Of a stretch of 64,000 nucleotides of DNA, positions 18,458-26,469 are shown piece by piece. This DNA comes from Gammaproteobacteria bacterium. Its GTDB lineage: Bacteria; Pseudomonadota; Gammaproteobacteria; Arenicellales; Poriferihabitantaceae. Location of the stretch: assembly GCA_026708585.1 (NCBI GenBank), contig JAPOUQ010000013.1:1-64000 (forward strand), in the 5' to 3' direction. The position numbers were made by a program, and so were the translations under genes. The notes under the pieces were generated by a model. That model was not told the DNA's origin. It ran no database searches and saw only the letters and a list, made by a program, of their open reading frames with translations. Position 1 is the stretch's first letter. Every line of letters starts with the position of its first letter.

Positions 18458-19324
18458 TTATGGTTGATTCAGGCGAAGATTGTCAATAAGGCGAACACCG
18501 CCAATTCGAACTGCTATAAGCGCAATTGCATCATTCATTTTCAGTTTGGTGGAGTTCCAGTCTTCCGGATTACGTATTTCAGCATAATCTATGCTAATTT
18601 GCGGGTGTTTTAGTTCCGTTTGTAGTATTTCAGTAAGAGTGTTTCGATTCCGAATCGAGGATCTCCAGGCTAGTTGAGTCTGGTTCAGAGCTTGATAAAT
18701 TTGGTTTGCAAGTTTGATCTGGGTTGTTCCTAAATGCTGATTCCGTGAGGATAGCGCAAGTCCTCCTTTGTTCCGGACAGTGGGACAAACAACAATCTCA
18801 ATATTAATTCCTGTAAATTTCATTTGGGTCGACAAGTATTTGACCACCAGGGTTTGCTGAAAGTCTTTCTCGCCAAAATATGCCTTGCAATCACCCACAG
18901 TGCGAAACAGGCGATCAACAATTGTTGCAACACCTTCAAAAAAGCCCGGTCGATAGGTACCTTCCAAATCCCAAGCGTAGGGGCCAGGATGGATTGGTTT
19001 AATCTTATCTGGATGATCGACTTCAGGAAAGAAAGTATCCATAGTTCCTGAAAAAGCCATATCACATCCATACTGATTGAGTATTTCCAAATCTCGTTGC
19101 ATGTCGGTTGGGTATGCTTTGTAGTCTCGAGAGTCATCAAACTGTAGTGGATTCACGAAAATACTAGCACAGGTCCGATCGTTTTCAGAAATTGCTCGTT
19201 TAAGCAGGGATAAATGTCCATCGTGCAGTGCTCCCATGGTTGCTACAAAGCCAACCTGCATGCTATTTTCACGCCATGACTGGCAGAAATTCTTGGCAGA
19301 TTGCGGGTTGTTCAGAATCTTCAC
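18458..19324 (-). CDS. panC: Pantothenate synthetase
   Basis: ATP-dependent condensation of pantoate and beta-alanine to pantothenate for CoA. Motifs: FVATMGALHDGHLSLL (HIGH-like nucleotide motif), SIFVNPLQFD, YFGEKDFQQTLVV and LALSSRNQHL (KMSKS-like loop). 288 aa is the normal size. It lies 6 bp downstream of gph, a non-standard partner since panB is not adjacent. Confidence 0.96.
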   Translation of the reverse strand: MKILNNPQSAKNFCQSWRENSMQVGFVATMGALHDGHLSLLKRAISENDRTCASIFVNPLQFDDSRDYKAYPTDMQRDLEILNQYGCDMAFSGTMDTFFPEVDHPDKIKPIHPGPYAWDLEGTYRPGFFEGVATIVDRLFRTVGDCKAYFGEKDFQQTLVVKYLSTQMKFTGINIEIVVCPTVRNKGGLALSSRNQHLGTTQIKLANQIYQALNQTQLAWRSSIRNRNTLTEILQTELKHPQISIDYAEIRNPEDWNSTKLKMNDAIALIAVRIGGVRLIDNLRLNQP

Positions 19325-19330
19325 TGAACT

Positions 19331-20011
19331 TTAGGTCGATAAGATATTGATCAACTCGATAGGAGAATCAATTATGCGATCAGCCCCCCAGAGTTCGGGT
19401 GGATTATCGGGCATATAGTATCCATATCTGACAGCAATTGTTGTCATTCCTGCATTTTTTCCGGCTTCAACGTCACGTGGGTCATCTCCTATATACACCG
19501 TTTTTTTCGGGTCAGCACCAAGTAGCTGACAGGCATAAAACAGTGTCTCGGGTTCTGGTTTCTTGGATCGAAGTGTATCTCCACCGACAATGCATCCTTT
19601 CGGTGGCTTTACATTCAGTGCAGTGAGAAGTTGACGTGAAAGACCTTCAGGTTTATTCGTTACAACTCCCCATCCGATTCCATTCAAGCCTAAGTACTCA
19701 AGGACCTTCGACATTCCCGGAAAGACTTTCGATAGCGAGGAAATATCTTCTTTATAGAATTGAAGCAATTGTCTCCATAGAGATTGGAGGCGTGGATTGT
19801 CTTTATTCAATTCGATATCGAACGCAATACAAATCATTTTCATGGCCCCTTGCGAAACGTATGGACGTATCAAATCATGTGGTGTTGGGGACTTTCCACA
19901 TTCTGTTTCGAGACGGTTCAATGCATTACAGAGATCACCATGTGAATCAACCAGAGTGCCATCGAGATCAAATAATATGCTTTGGATTGAAAAGGGTAGT
20001 GGATTGTCCAT
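19331..20011 (-). CDS. gph: HAD-family phosphoglycolate phosphatase
   Basis: Haloacid-dehalogenase phosphatase of the Gph type, 226 aa. Motif I is LFDLDGTLVDSHGDL, motif II is GVVTNKPEG, and motif III/IV is SKKPEPETLFYACQ with VYIGDDPRDVEAGKNAGM. The start is set at 20011 (MDNPLPFS), 5 bp after the ubiG stop; a longer frame to 20062 would run into ubiG. The ubiG-gph order is common in gammaproteobacteria. A role in clearing 2-phosphoglycolate is inferred from the family. Confidence 0.9.
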   Translation of the reverse strand: MDNPLPFSIQSILFDLDGTLVDSHGDLCNALNRLETECGKSPTPHDLIRPYVSQGAMKMICIAFDIELNKDNPRLQSLWRQLLQFYKEDISSLSKVFPGMSKVLEYLGLNGIGWGVVTNKPEGLSRQLLTALNVKPPKGCIVGGDTLRSKKPEPETLFYACQLLGADPKKTVYIGDDPRDVEAGKNAGMTTIAVRYGYYMPDNPPELWGADRIIDSPIELINILST

Positions 20012-20016
20012 GCAAA

Positions 20017-20742
20017 TTATTCGGGATAGATAGCGTGAGCGATGTAATTTACTTCCGTACATTCCACAATGGAATATTGATCGAGTATGGGGTTATAGGA
20101 TATCCCCTTCATATCAATAAGATGCATGTTGCATTGTTCACACCATTTTAGAAGTTCATAAGGACGAATAAACTTGCTATAGTCATGAGTTCCTTTCGGT
20201 AGCAATCCAAGAATGTATTCGGCTCCAACTATCGCTTGAGCAAAGGCTTTTAGATTACGATTCATTGTTGAAAAGTAGACTGAGCCTCCCGGATTGACCA
20301 GTTTTGCACAACCTTTGATCAGGCTCAATGGATCAGGAACATGTTCAAGTGCCTCCAGGCATGTAACGATATCCCATTGTTTTGCAGTGCTTTCAGCGAG
20401 TATGTGGACATCTATGCATTGATAATCAATATTTAAATCAAGATATTGGGCATGAGTTCTCGCAACATCCAAAATTTCTTCCGAGATATCAATACCGGTG
20501 ACTGTAGCACCAAGTTTTGCCATACTTTCGCTCAGTATACCGCCACCACAGCCGACATCGCAGACGTTTTTCTCGGATAGAGGGGTGCGTTCATTGATAA
20601 AGTGTAAACGAAGCGGATTGATGCGATGTAGCGGTGCAAAATCACCTTGAGGATCCCACCATTGCTTGATCGGGACCTCAAACTTTGCGCGTTCTCTACT
20701 ATCCACATTATGGTCATTGTGGAAGGGCTGGCTTGGTTTCAT
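20017..20742 (-). CDS. ubiG: Ubiquinone biosynthesis O-methyltransferase
   Basis: SAM-dependent O-methyltransferase for the two O-methylations of ubiquinone synthesis. The UbiG N-terminal block is KQWWDPQGDFAPLHRINPLR, SAM motif I is VCDVGCGGGILSESMAKLGA, and later blocks are VTCLEALEHVPDP and GGSVYFSTMNRN. 241 aa. It overlaps the upstream deaminase gene by 4 bp. Confidence 0.96.
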   Translation of the reverse strand: MKPSQPFHNDHNVDSRERAKFEVPIKQWWDPQGDFAPLHRINPLRLHFINERTPLSEKNVCDVGCGGGILSESMAKLGATVTGIDISEEILDVARTHAQYLDLNIDYQCIDVHILAESTAKQWDIVTCLEALEHVPDPLSLIKGCAKLVNPGGSVYFSTMNRNLKAFAQAIVGAEYILGLLPKGTHDYSKFIRPYELLKWCEQCNMHLIDMKGISYNPILDQYSIVECTEVNYIAHAIYPE

Positions 20743-22061
20743 GTTTTTGAAAGATAAATTTTATCCCGCCAGTCTCGGGCGACAGATATGCTTTGATGTT
20801 CATCAATTGTGGTGAGTTTCCCCTCATTTAATAGTCGCTTTCCAGCTATCCATACATCAGTAACTTGATCTCGAGAAGTGCTATACACGATCTGGCTGAC
20901 CGGACTGTAACAAGGTTGAGTAGCTGGATGTGACAGATTAACTGCGACCAGATCTGCTGATTTTCCAGATTCGATAGAACCAATTTCATGATCAAGATTC
21001 AGTGCTTTTGCTCCGTTCAAGGTTGCGATGCGAAGTGTTGTATAGCTATCAAGGTATGTAGCGGATTCACCAACTATTTTGGCTAATAGTGAAGCTGTAT
21101 GCATTTCACCAAACATATCCAAATCATTGTTACTTGCAGCACCGTCAGTTCCAAGGGCAACATTGACCTCATGGTCTATCAATTTACCAGTGGAGCAATT
21201 ACCAGAAGATAACTTGAGGTTTGATTCGGGACAGTGGATAACATGAGCCTTGTGCTCAGCGACAGTTTGAATCTCATCCATTGTGAGTTGAGTCATGTGA
21301 ACAGCCATCAAGCGTTTATTTAGCAGACCTAGACGATGTAAGCGTTCGAGTGGGCGAATTCCTGTTTCACAAACAGCTCGCTCTACCTCTTCGGCTGTTT
21401 CGTGCACGTGGATGTGGACTTGACAGTCCAGTGTCGTTGATAACTCGACAATTTGTTTGAGGGTATTATCCGATACTGTGTAGGGAGCATGCGGTGAGAA
21501 ACAGGTAGTGATAAGAGTCGATTTCTTGAGGGAAGTTCGAAGATCAAGACCTTTTTGAATATATTCATCAGGATTTTTTGCCCAGATTGTCGGAAACTCG
21601 ATCACGATCATGCCGATGCAAGCCCGAATACCGCATGCTTCACATTGCTCAGCGACGATATTTGGGAAGAAGTACATGTCATTAAAGCAGGTTGTACCGG
21701 AACGTAGCATTTCTGCACAGGCGAGGTTCGTTCCTGCCCGCACAAATTCTTCATCAACCCACTTTGCTTCTGCTGGCCAAATGTGTTCATTGAGCCACTC
21801 CTGCATGGGTAAATCATCAGCCAGACCACGAAACAGGGTCATGGGAGCATGCGTATGCGCATTGACCAATCCCGGAATAATGGCATGATCGTCGAGTATT
21901 GCAACCTCATTCGATGAGTATTTGGCCTCAAGCTTTGATTTATCAGCTACTTCAACGATACGTCCAGCATCAATAACTATGCCGCAATCTTCATAAATTG
22001 AATTTGTCTCATCGACGGGGATAATCCACTTGGGAAAGAGGATTTGTTCAACATGTTCCAA
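20739..22061 (-). CDS. mtaD: 5-methylthioadenosine/S-adenosylhomocysteine deaminase
   Basis: Amidohydrolase-superfamily (TRZ/ATZ) deaminase, 440 aa. Metal ligands are visible in GLVNAHTHAPMTLFRG, HIHVHETAEE, VIHCPESNLKLSSG and ALGTDGAASNN. The family converts SAH and MTA to inosyl compounds, recycling methylation by-products. Overlap with ubiG, a SAM-dependent methyltransferase that makes SAH, fits this role. The exact substrate cannot be settled by eye. Confidence 0.88.
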   Translation of the reverse strand: MEHVEQILFPKWIIPVDETNSIYEDCGIVIDAGRIVEVADKSKLEAKYSSNEVAILDDHAIIPGLVNAHTHAPMTLFRGLADDLPMQEWLNEHIWPAEAKWVDEEFVRAGTNLACAEMLRSGTTCFNDMYFFPNIVAEQCEACGIRACIGMIVIEFPTIWAKNPDEYIQKGLDLRTSLKKSTLITTCFSPHAPYTVSDNTLKQIVELSTTLDCQVHIHVHETAEEVERAVCETGIRPLERLHRLGLLNKRLMAVHMTQLTMDEIQTVAEHKAHVIHCPESNLKLSSGNCSTGKLIDHEVNVALGTDGAASNNDLDMFGEMHTASLLAKIVGESATYLDSYTTLRIATLNGAKALNLDHEIGSIESGKSADLVAVNLSHPATQPCYSPVSQIVYSTSRDQVTDVWIAGKRLLNEGKLTTIDEHQSISVARDWRDKIYLSKT

Positions 22062-22097
22062 TTTCGAAATCCAAGTCTAGGCAGGATAAAAAGTCAT

Positions 22098-22895
22098 CTA
22101 GCGACGTATGAATTGATTCAGAGAATTTAGAACACTGTCAGGTGATTCAAACATGATATTGTGACCGCATCCATCAATGATCTGAATTCTCGCATTCTTG
22201 ATTCTTTCTGCTTCTCGGATAGCTAGTTTTGCAGGTGCCATTTTGTCAAGTTTTCCGCTAATAAATAAAATGGGACACTCTACTCGAGCAAAAGCCTGCT
22301 CACCGCCCAAATAATTATTGCAAGCTTCCAAATTACAGTGAATTGCTTCTATCTGGTTATTTTCCATCATACTCATTTGCATACCTGCTGACCAAAATCC
22401 TGGAACGGGTTCGCCTCCTGTTTTTGATGCGTGACTCCACTGCGTCATCATAGAATAGGCCTTACTCGGATTATTTTTAGCTGCATTCAAGAGAGCTGGA
22501 GTAACTCGCATTGGGTAGCAAAATCCAACCAAAGACAAGGTTTTGAGGTGGTGTATATCTGATCGGAGTTGCGATGCGGCCTCAAGTGCTGCGAGTGCCC
22601 CCATACTGTGACCTACCAAGTGGATTGCTCGACAGTTAACGCAATTAAGTATCTGTAGGATCCATTTTGCGATATCTTCTATGTTCGAGAGAAGCTTGCC
22701 CTTGCTGAACCGATGTCCTGGTAGATCTACGGCCAAAACATTGTATCCGTGATAGGCGAAATAACGGCTTTGATGTGACCATACGGAATGGTCCATGGAA
22801 GCGCCATGCACAAACACAATTGTTTCCAACTCTGGTTTGGGCTCATGAGTACCGGTATAAATGTAATATGGCGTGTTATCTAGGGAGATATACAT
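22098..22895 (-). CDS. Alpha/beta hydrolase
   Basis: 265-aa alpha/beta-hydrolase. The oxyanion-loop segment is VFVHGASMDHSVW. The nucleophile elbow is GHSMG (VGHSMGALAALEAAS), the acid lies in ISGKLDKMAP and the catalytic His in DGCGHNIMFE. No signal peptide. Substrate unknown. It is too short and divergent to be homoserine acetyltransferase MetX, though it starts 2 bp from the metY stop and must be cotranscribed with it. Confidence 0.85.
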   Translation of the reverse strand: MYISLDNTPYYIYTGTHEPKPELETIVFVHGASMDHSVWSHQSRYFAYHGYNVLAVDLPGHRFSKGKLLSNIEDIAKWILQILNCVNCRAIHLVGHSMGALAALEAASQLRSDIHHLKTLSLVGFCYPMRVTPALLNAAKNNPSKAYSMMTQWSHASKTGGEPVPGFWSAGMQMSMMENNQIEAIHCNLEACNNYLGGEQAFARVECPILFISGKLDKMAPAKLAIREAERIKNARIQIIDGCGHNIMFESPDSVLNSLNQFIRR

Positions 22896-22897
22896 TA

Positions 22898-24202
22898 CTA
22901 TTTTTCGGTTTCTTTCTTTGCAAAATGCAGTCCCTTTGCTAGATCTTCGGTTAGATCATCAATGTCTTCAAGTCCGACTGATAACCGGATTGTGCCTTCA
23001 GTTATTCCGACCTTTTCTAGGTCTTCTTTACTCATGCGATGATGAGTCGTACTGGCTGGGTGAATGATTAGCGATTTTGCATCTCCAACATTTGCCAAAT
23101 GCGAAAAAACCTCAAGTGCTTCTGTAAATGCTTTGCCGGCTTTACGTCCCCCTTTCAATGAAAAACTAAAGACTGAGCCTGCTCCACGGGGTAGTAAAGT
23201 TTTTGCCAATTCGTAATCTGGATGTTCGGGTAATTCTGGATAACTGACCGTCTCTACTTGATCAGATGATAGTAGGTATTCAATAATTTTACGAGTATTT
23301 TCAATATGTCGGTGCATTCGCAGTGAGAGCGTTTCAATACCTTGCAGGATATAGAAAGCCACTGTTGGTGCCATACATGCTCCAAAATCACGCATTCCTT
23401 CACGACGGGCTCTCAGTAGAAATCCACCTTGACTCATTTCCTCATCAAAAGTCATATTATGAAAACCGGAGTAAGGCTCTGAAAGTGTTTTGAATTTGCC
23501 ACTGGATTCCCAGTCAAATCTGCCATGATCAACCAGAATACCTCCAATCACTGTGCCGTGTCCACATAGAAATTTGGTTGCTGAATGCATAATCAGATTC
23601 ACTCCATGCTCAAACGGTTTCATTAAGTATGGAGTGGTAAATGTCGAATCGATCATCAGAGGAATTTTGTTTTCGTTAGCAATTTCGGCAACAGTTGGAA
23701 TATCCATGATGTCATTTCCTGGATTGCCGATGGTCTCGCCAAATATCAGTCGAGTATCGGGGCGGATGGCTTTACAAATGCCATCTATATCACGTGGTGA
23801 AACGAAGGTCGTTTCAATGCCAAATCGGGGCAAGGTATATTCCAGCAGATTATGGGATCCCCCGTAGATAGCGCTTGAGGAAACGATGTGTGATGGGGAA
23901 CCCATTAAGGTGGCAATTGCCAGATGGAGTGCTGCCTGCCCACTCGAGGTTGCAATACCTCCAATTCCGTCTTCGAGGGCTGCAATTCGTTCTTCGAGAA
24001 CCGCTGTAGTTGGATTGGAAAGACGGGAGTAAGCATGTCCTGGCCTTTCCATGTTGAACAATGATGCTGCATGATCGCTGTCTCGAAAGACGTAACTTGT
24101 GGTTTGGTAGATGGGAACTGCCCGAGCGCCGTGGACAGGATCGGGTCGTTGTCCGGCATGCAAAGATAGGGTATCGAATCGAGTTCTAGTTGGCCGCGGC
24201 AT
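22898..24202 (-). CDS. metY: O-acetylhomoserine sulfhydrylase (MetY-type)
   Basis: PLP-dependent Cys/Met-metabolism enzyme that makes homocysteine from O-acetylhomoserine and sulfide. The fold-type I features are visible: YSRLSNPTTAVLEERIAALE, the active-site lysine in MHSATKFLCGHG, and SVGLEDIDDLTEDL near the end. 434 aa and the opening TRFDTLSLHAGQRPDP match the long MetY subgroup rather than MetB/MetC. It is the first gene of the minus-strand run to panC and the SDR. Confidence 0.93.
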   Translation of the reverse strand: MPRPTRTRFDTLSLHAGQRPDPVHGARAVPIYQTTSYVFRDSDHAASLFNMERPGHAYSRLSNPTTAVLEERIAALEDGIGGIATSSGQAALHLAIATLMGSPSHIVSSSAIYGGSHNLLEYTLPRFGIETTFVSPRDIDGICKAIRPDTRLIFGETIGNPGNDIMDIPTVAEIANENKIPLMIDSTFTTPYLMKPFEHGVNLIMHSATKFLCGHGTVIGGILVDHGRFDWESSGKFKTLSEPYSGFHNMTFDEEMSQGGFLLRARREGMRDFGACMAPTVAFYILQGIETLSLRMHRHIENTRKIIEYLLSSDQVETVSYPELPEHPDYELAKTLLPRGAGSVFSFSLKGGRKAGKAFTEALEVFSHLANVGDAKSLIIHPASTTHHRMSKEDLEKVGITEGTIRLSVGLEDIDDLTEDLAKGLHFAKKETEK

Positions 24203-24646
24203 AAGATGAGGGCTAGATTTGAACCGTTGGAAATTATACTGGAAGCAGAGAGTATCTGAATAATAATTTAGAAATCCTTGCCAATTTCATCAGCAGGTAT
24301 GATTTGGATATATAATTTTCGGCAAGTAAAGTGTATGGAAATAGATCATAAGCAGTTTACTGGAGTTGCACTGATAGAATGTTTAACGATTAGAATGATG
24401 TTTTCCTTATCTACTATTCCCCTATTGTGGTCGAAAAGATACCCATAATGATGAAAACTTAACTCAGTGGTAAATGGTATTTGTGATTTATTCAAGCTGT
24501 CAGAAATAAAGATTCAAAGGTTCTTCCTACATCTTATTTGTCTGAATACAGTTGAGTACTTTAGCCATAAAACACCTAATTTCTTATAACAAAGCGATGC
24601 CACCATCAGTTAGCATCTGAAGTTCAAAAATTTTTAAATTACAATT
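24203..24646. other. Divergent intergenic region, metY / M24 gene
   Basis: About 440 bp, AT-rich, containing promoters for both diverging units. I looked for a SAM riboswitch-like or MetJ-box array upstream of metY and saw neither. No ORF of note. Confidence 0.4.
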
Positions 24647-25798
24647 ATGTCGTTACATTTTGAAAACTCTGAATTAGCTCAGCGCCGAATCAAGGTTATA
24701 GCAGAATTGCAAAAAAAGAAACTGGACGGACTACTGATCTTCAAGCAGGAGAGCATGTACTATTTAACCGGATATGATACCTTTGGATTTTGCTTTTTCC
24801 AGTGCTTATATTTGGGTGTTGACGGTCAATATTTTCTTCTGACTAGAGCGCCTGATCTACGCCAGGCACAATACACGTCTGATATCAAAGATATACGCAT
24901 CTGGGTCGATGCAGAACAAGCCAATCCATTTTTGGATTTGCGAAATGTATTATCTGACTATGGTGTTTCTGGAAAGACTTTAGGATGTGAATACAATGCA
25001 TATGGATTGTCTGCTGCCTATGGCAAGAGTTTGGATCAGGCGCTAAGTAAATTCTGTCAACTTAAGGATGAATCCTCATTGATTGGAGTTATTCGTGCTG
25101 TCAAGAGCGATGCGGAAATTGTATTCGTAAAGCGAGCAGCAGAGCTTGCTGATGATGCCATGACAGCGGCTATCGAGACGGCCGGAGCAGGGGTATTTGA
25201 AGGGGATATTCTCGCTGCAATGCAGTCTGCTGTCTTTCGTGGGGGTGGTGATTATCCTGGAAATGAATTCATCATTGGTTCTGGTGCAGGTGGTCTGTTA
25301 TGTCGATATTTTTCGGGACGGAGAACGCTGGATAAGCAGGATCAACTCACTCTTGAGTATGCAGGAGCATATCGACGTTATCACGCTTGCCTTATGCAGA
25401 CCTTCTTAATTGGTGATGTGTCGAACGAGCATAAAAATATGCATACTGCTTGCTCTGAAGCAATGGAAGCTTGTCTGGACTCAATTCGTCCTGGAGAGAC
25501 GATGGGAACGGTATTTTCCGAACATGCAAGGGTTCTGGATGAGCATGGTTATCAAGAACACCGAATGAATGCGTGTGGATATAGCCTTGGAGCCATGTTC
25601 AGTCCGATTTGGATGGACTATCCGATGTTCTATTCTGACAATCCTTATATTATGCAAACGAATAATGTACTATTTGTTCACATAATCCTGATGAATAGCC
25701 AGTCTGGCAATTCAATGACTCTGGGACAGACAGTACGAGTTACGAATGATGGTTTTGAAAGGTTAAGTCGGCATTCGACCGAGTTGGTAGTTGTATGA
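24647..25798 (+). CDS. M24-fold hydrolase, ectoine-hydrolase (DoeA/EutD)-like
   Basis: 383-aa creatinase/aminopeptidase-P-fold protein with an N-terminal creatinase-like domain (about 1-150) and a pita-bread C-terminal domain. All five metal-ligand positions of M24 enzymes are replaced: the two Asp by Glu and Cys (LEYAGAYRRYHACLMQT), the His of GHG by Tyr (CGYSLGA), and the two Glu by non-acidic residues (VLFVHIIL; MTLGQTVRVT). LEYAGxYRRYHA and CGYSLGA resemble ectoine hydrolase DoeA/EutD, which from memory is also non-canonical. This argues against DMSP lyase DddP, which keeps the ligands. No doeB is nearby, so the substrate is open. Confidence 0.7.
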   Translation: MSLHFENSELAQRRIKVIAELQKKKLDGLLIFKQESMYYLTGYDTFGFCFFQCLYLGVDGQYFLLTRAPDLRQAQYTSDIKDIRIWVDAEQANPFLDLRNVLSDYGVSGKTLGCEYNAYGLSAAYGKSLDQALSKFCQLKDESSLIGVIRAVKSDAEIVFVKRAAELADDAMTAAIETAGAGVFEGDILAAMQSAVFRGGGDYPGNEFIIGSGAGGLLCRYFSGRRTLDKQDQLTLEYAGAYRRYHACLMQTFLIGDVSNEHKNMHTACSEAMEACLDSIRPGETMGTVFSEHARVLDEHGYQEHRMNACGYSLGAMFSPIWMDYPMFYSDNPYIMQTNNVLFVHIILMNSQSGNSMTLGQTVRVTNDGFERLSRHSTELVVV

Positions 25799-25816
25799 GA
25801 TAAACATGTCAAATTC

Positions 25817-26464
25817 ATGACGATGCAAGAAACAAACAGAGCATCCGAATTTCGTGAGATACATGCTGAAATTCTCTCGACAATGGAGCGAATGGTTTTT
25901 GAAAGCGAAAATTTACATGTTCAGAAATTCAAAGACGGTTTCCAAGATGTCGGAGATCGCTGGTGTGATGTTGGGTGTAGAGTTTTGCCTGTTATCAGCT
26001 CTATTGTAGAGACTAAACCCGATTCTGGATCACAAGTTGAAAGACTTTTGAGTCTAGTCATCAATTATCGTGAATGTTTATTCTGGGAGCAGACCTATAC
26101 CAAAGCAGACGGAGTTGTTGGAGATGCGCTTTTGTCCGGATATGCCTTTGCCGAGATTAGTGGACAACAAGGTCCCTTTATCAGCAATCAGCTGCGAACT
26201 GGAGTTGGTGTTTGGGCACCACATGTCGAATATCCTCTTCATTGGCATGATGCAGAGGAGATTTACTGGATTCTATCTGGGTCGGTTCGATTTCAAGTTG
26301 GTCGAGACAGGCCGAAGTTGTTGAAAAATACGGGTGAGATTATTTACATTTCTTCTTCTGTTCCTCATTCTTTTGAAACTTCTGATGAATCTGTTGTTAT
26401 GTTTTATCTATGGCAGGGCGGGGATTTGAGGCAAGTTTCGACATTTGAGAAAAAAATTTCATAA
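25817..26464 (+). CDS. Cupin of the DMSP-lyase family (DddQ/DddL-like)
   Basis: 215-aa protein with a helical N-terminal half and a C-terminal cupin barrel. The cupin metal motif reads YPLHWHDAEEIYWILSG (HxHxxxExxY), with a second histidine in ISSSVPHSFET. The preceding WEQTYTKADG...LLSGYAFAEI and following FYLWQGGDLRQVS fit the DMSP-lyase Pfam family as I recall it. Family members cleave dimethylsulfoniopropionate to DMS and acrylate, but many homologues are uncharacterised. It sits 18 bp after the M24 gene, so the two form an operon. Confidence 0.7.
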   Translation: MTMQETNRASEFREIHAEILSTMERMVFESENLHVQKFKDGFQDVGDRWCDVGCRVLPVISSIVETKPDSGSQVERLLSLVINYRECLFWEQTYTKADGVVGDALLSGYAFAEISGQQGPFISNQLRTGVGVWAPHVEYPLHWHDAEEIYWILSGSVRFQVGRDRPKLLKNTGEIIYISSSVPHSFETSDESVVMFYLWQGGDLRQVSTFEKKIS

Positions 26465-26469
26465 ACAGA

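Noticed and set aside
24647-25798. M24 protein as DMSP lyase DddP or an active aminopeptidase P
   Set aside because: All five metal-binding positions are substituted, which rules out metal-dependent catalysis of those types.
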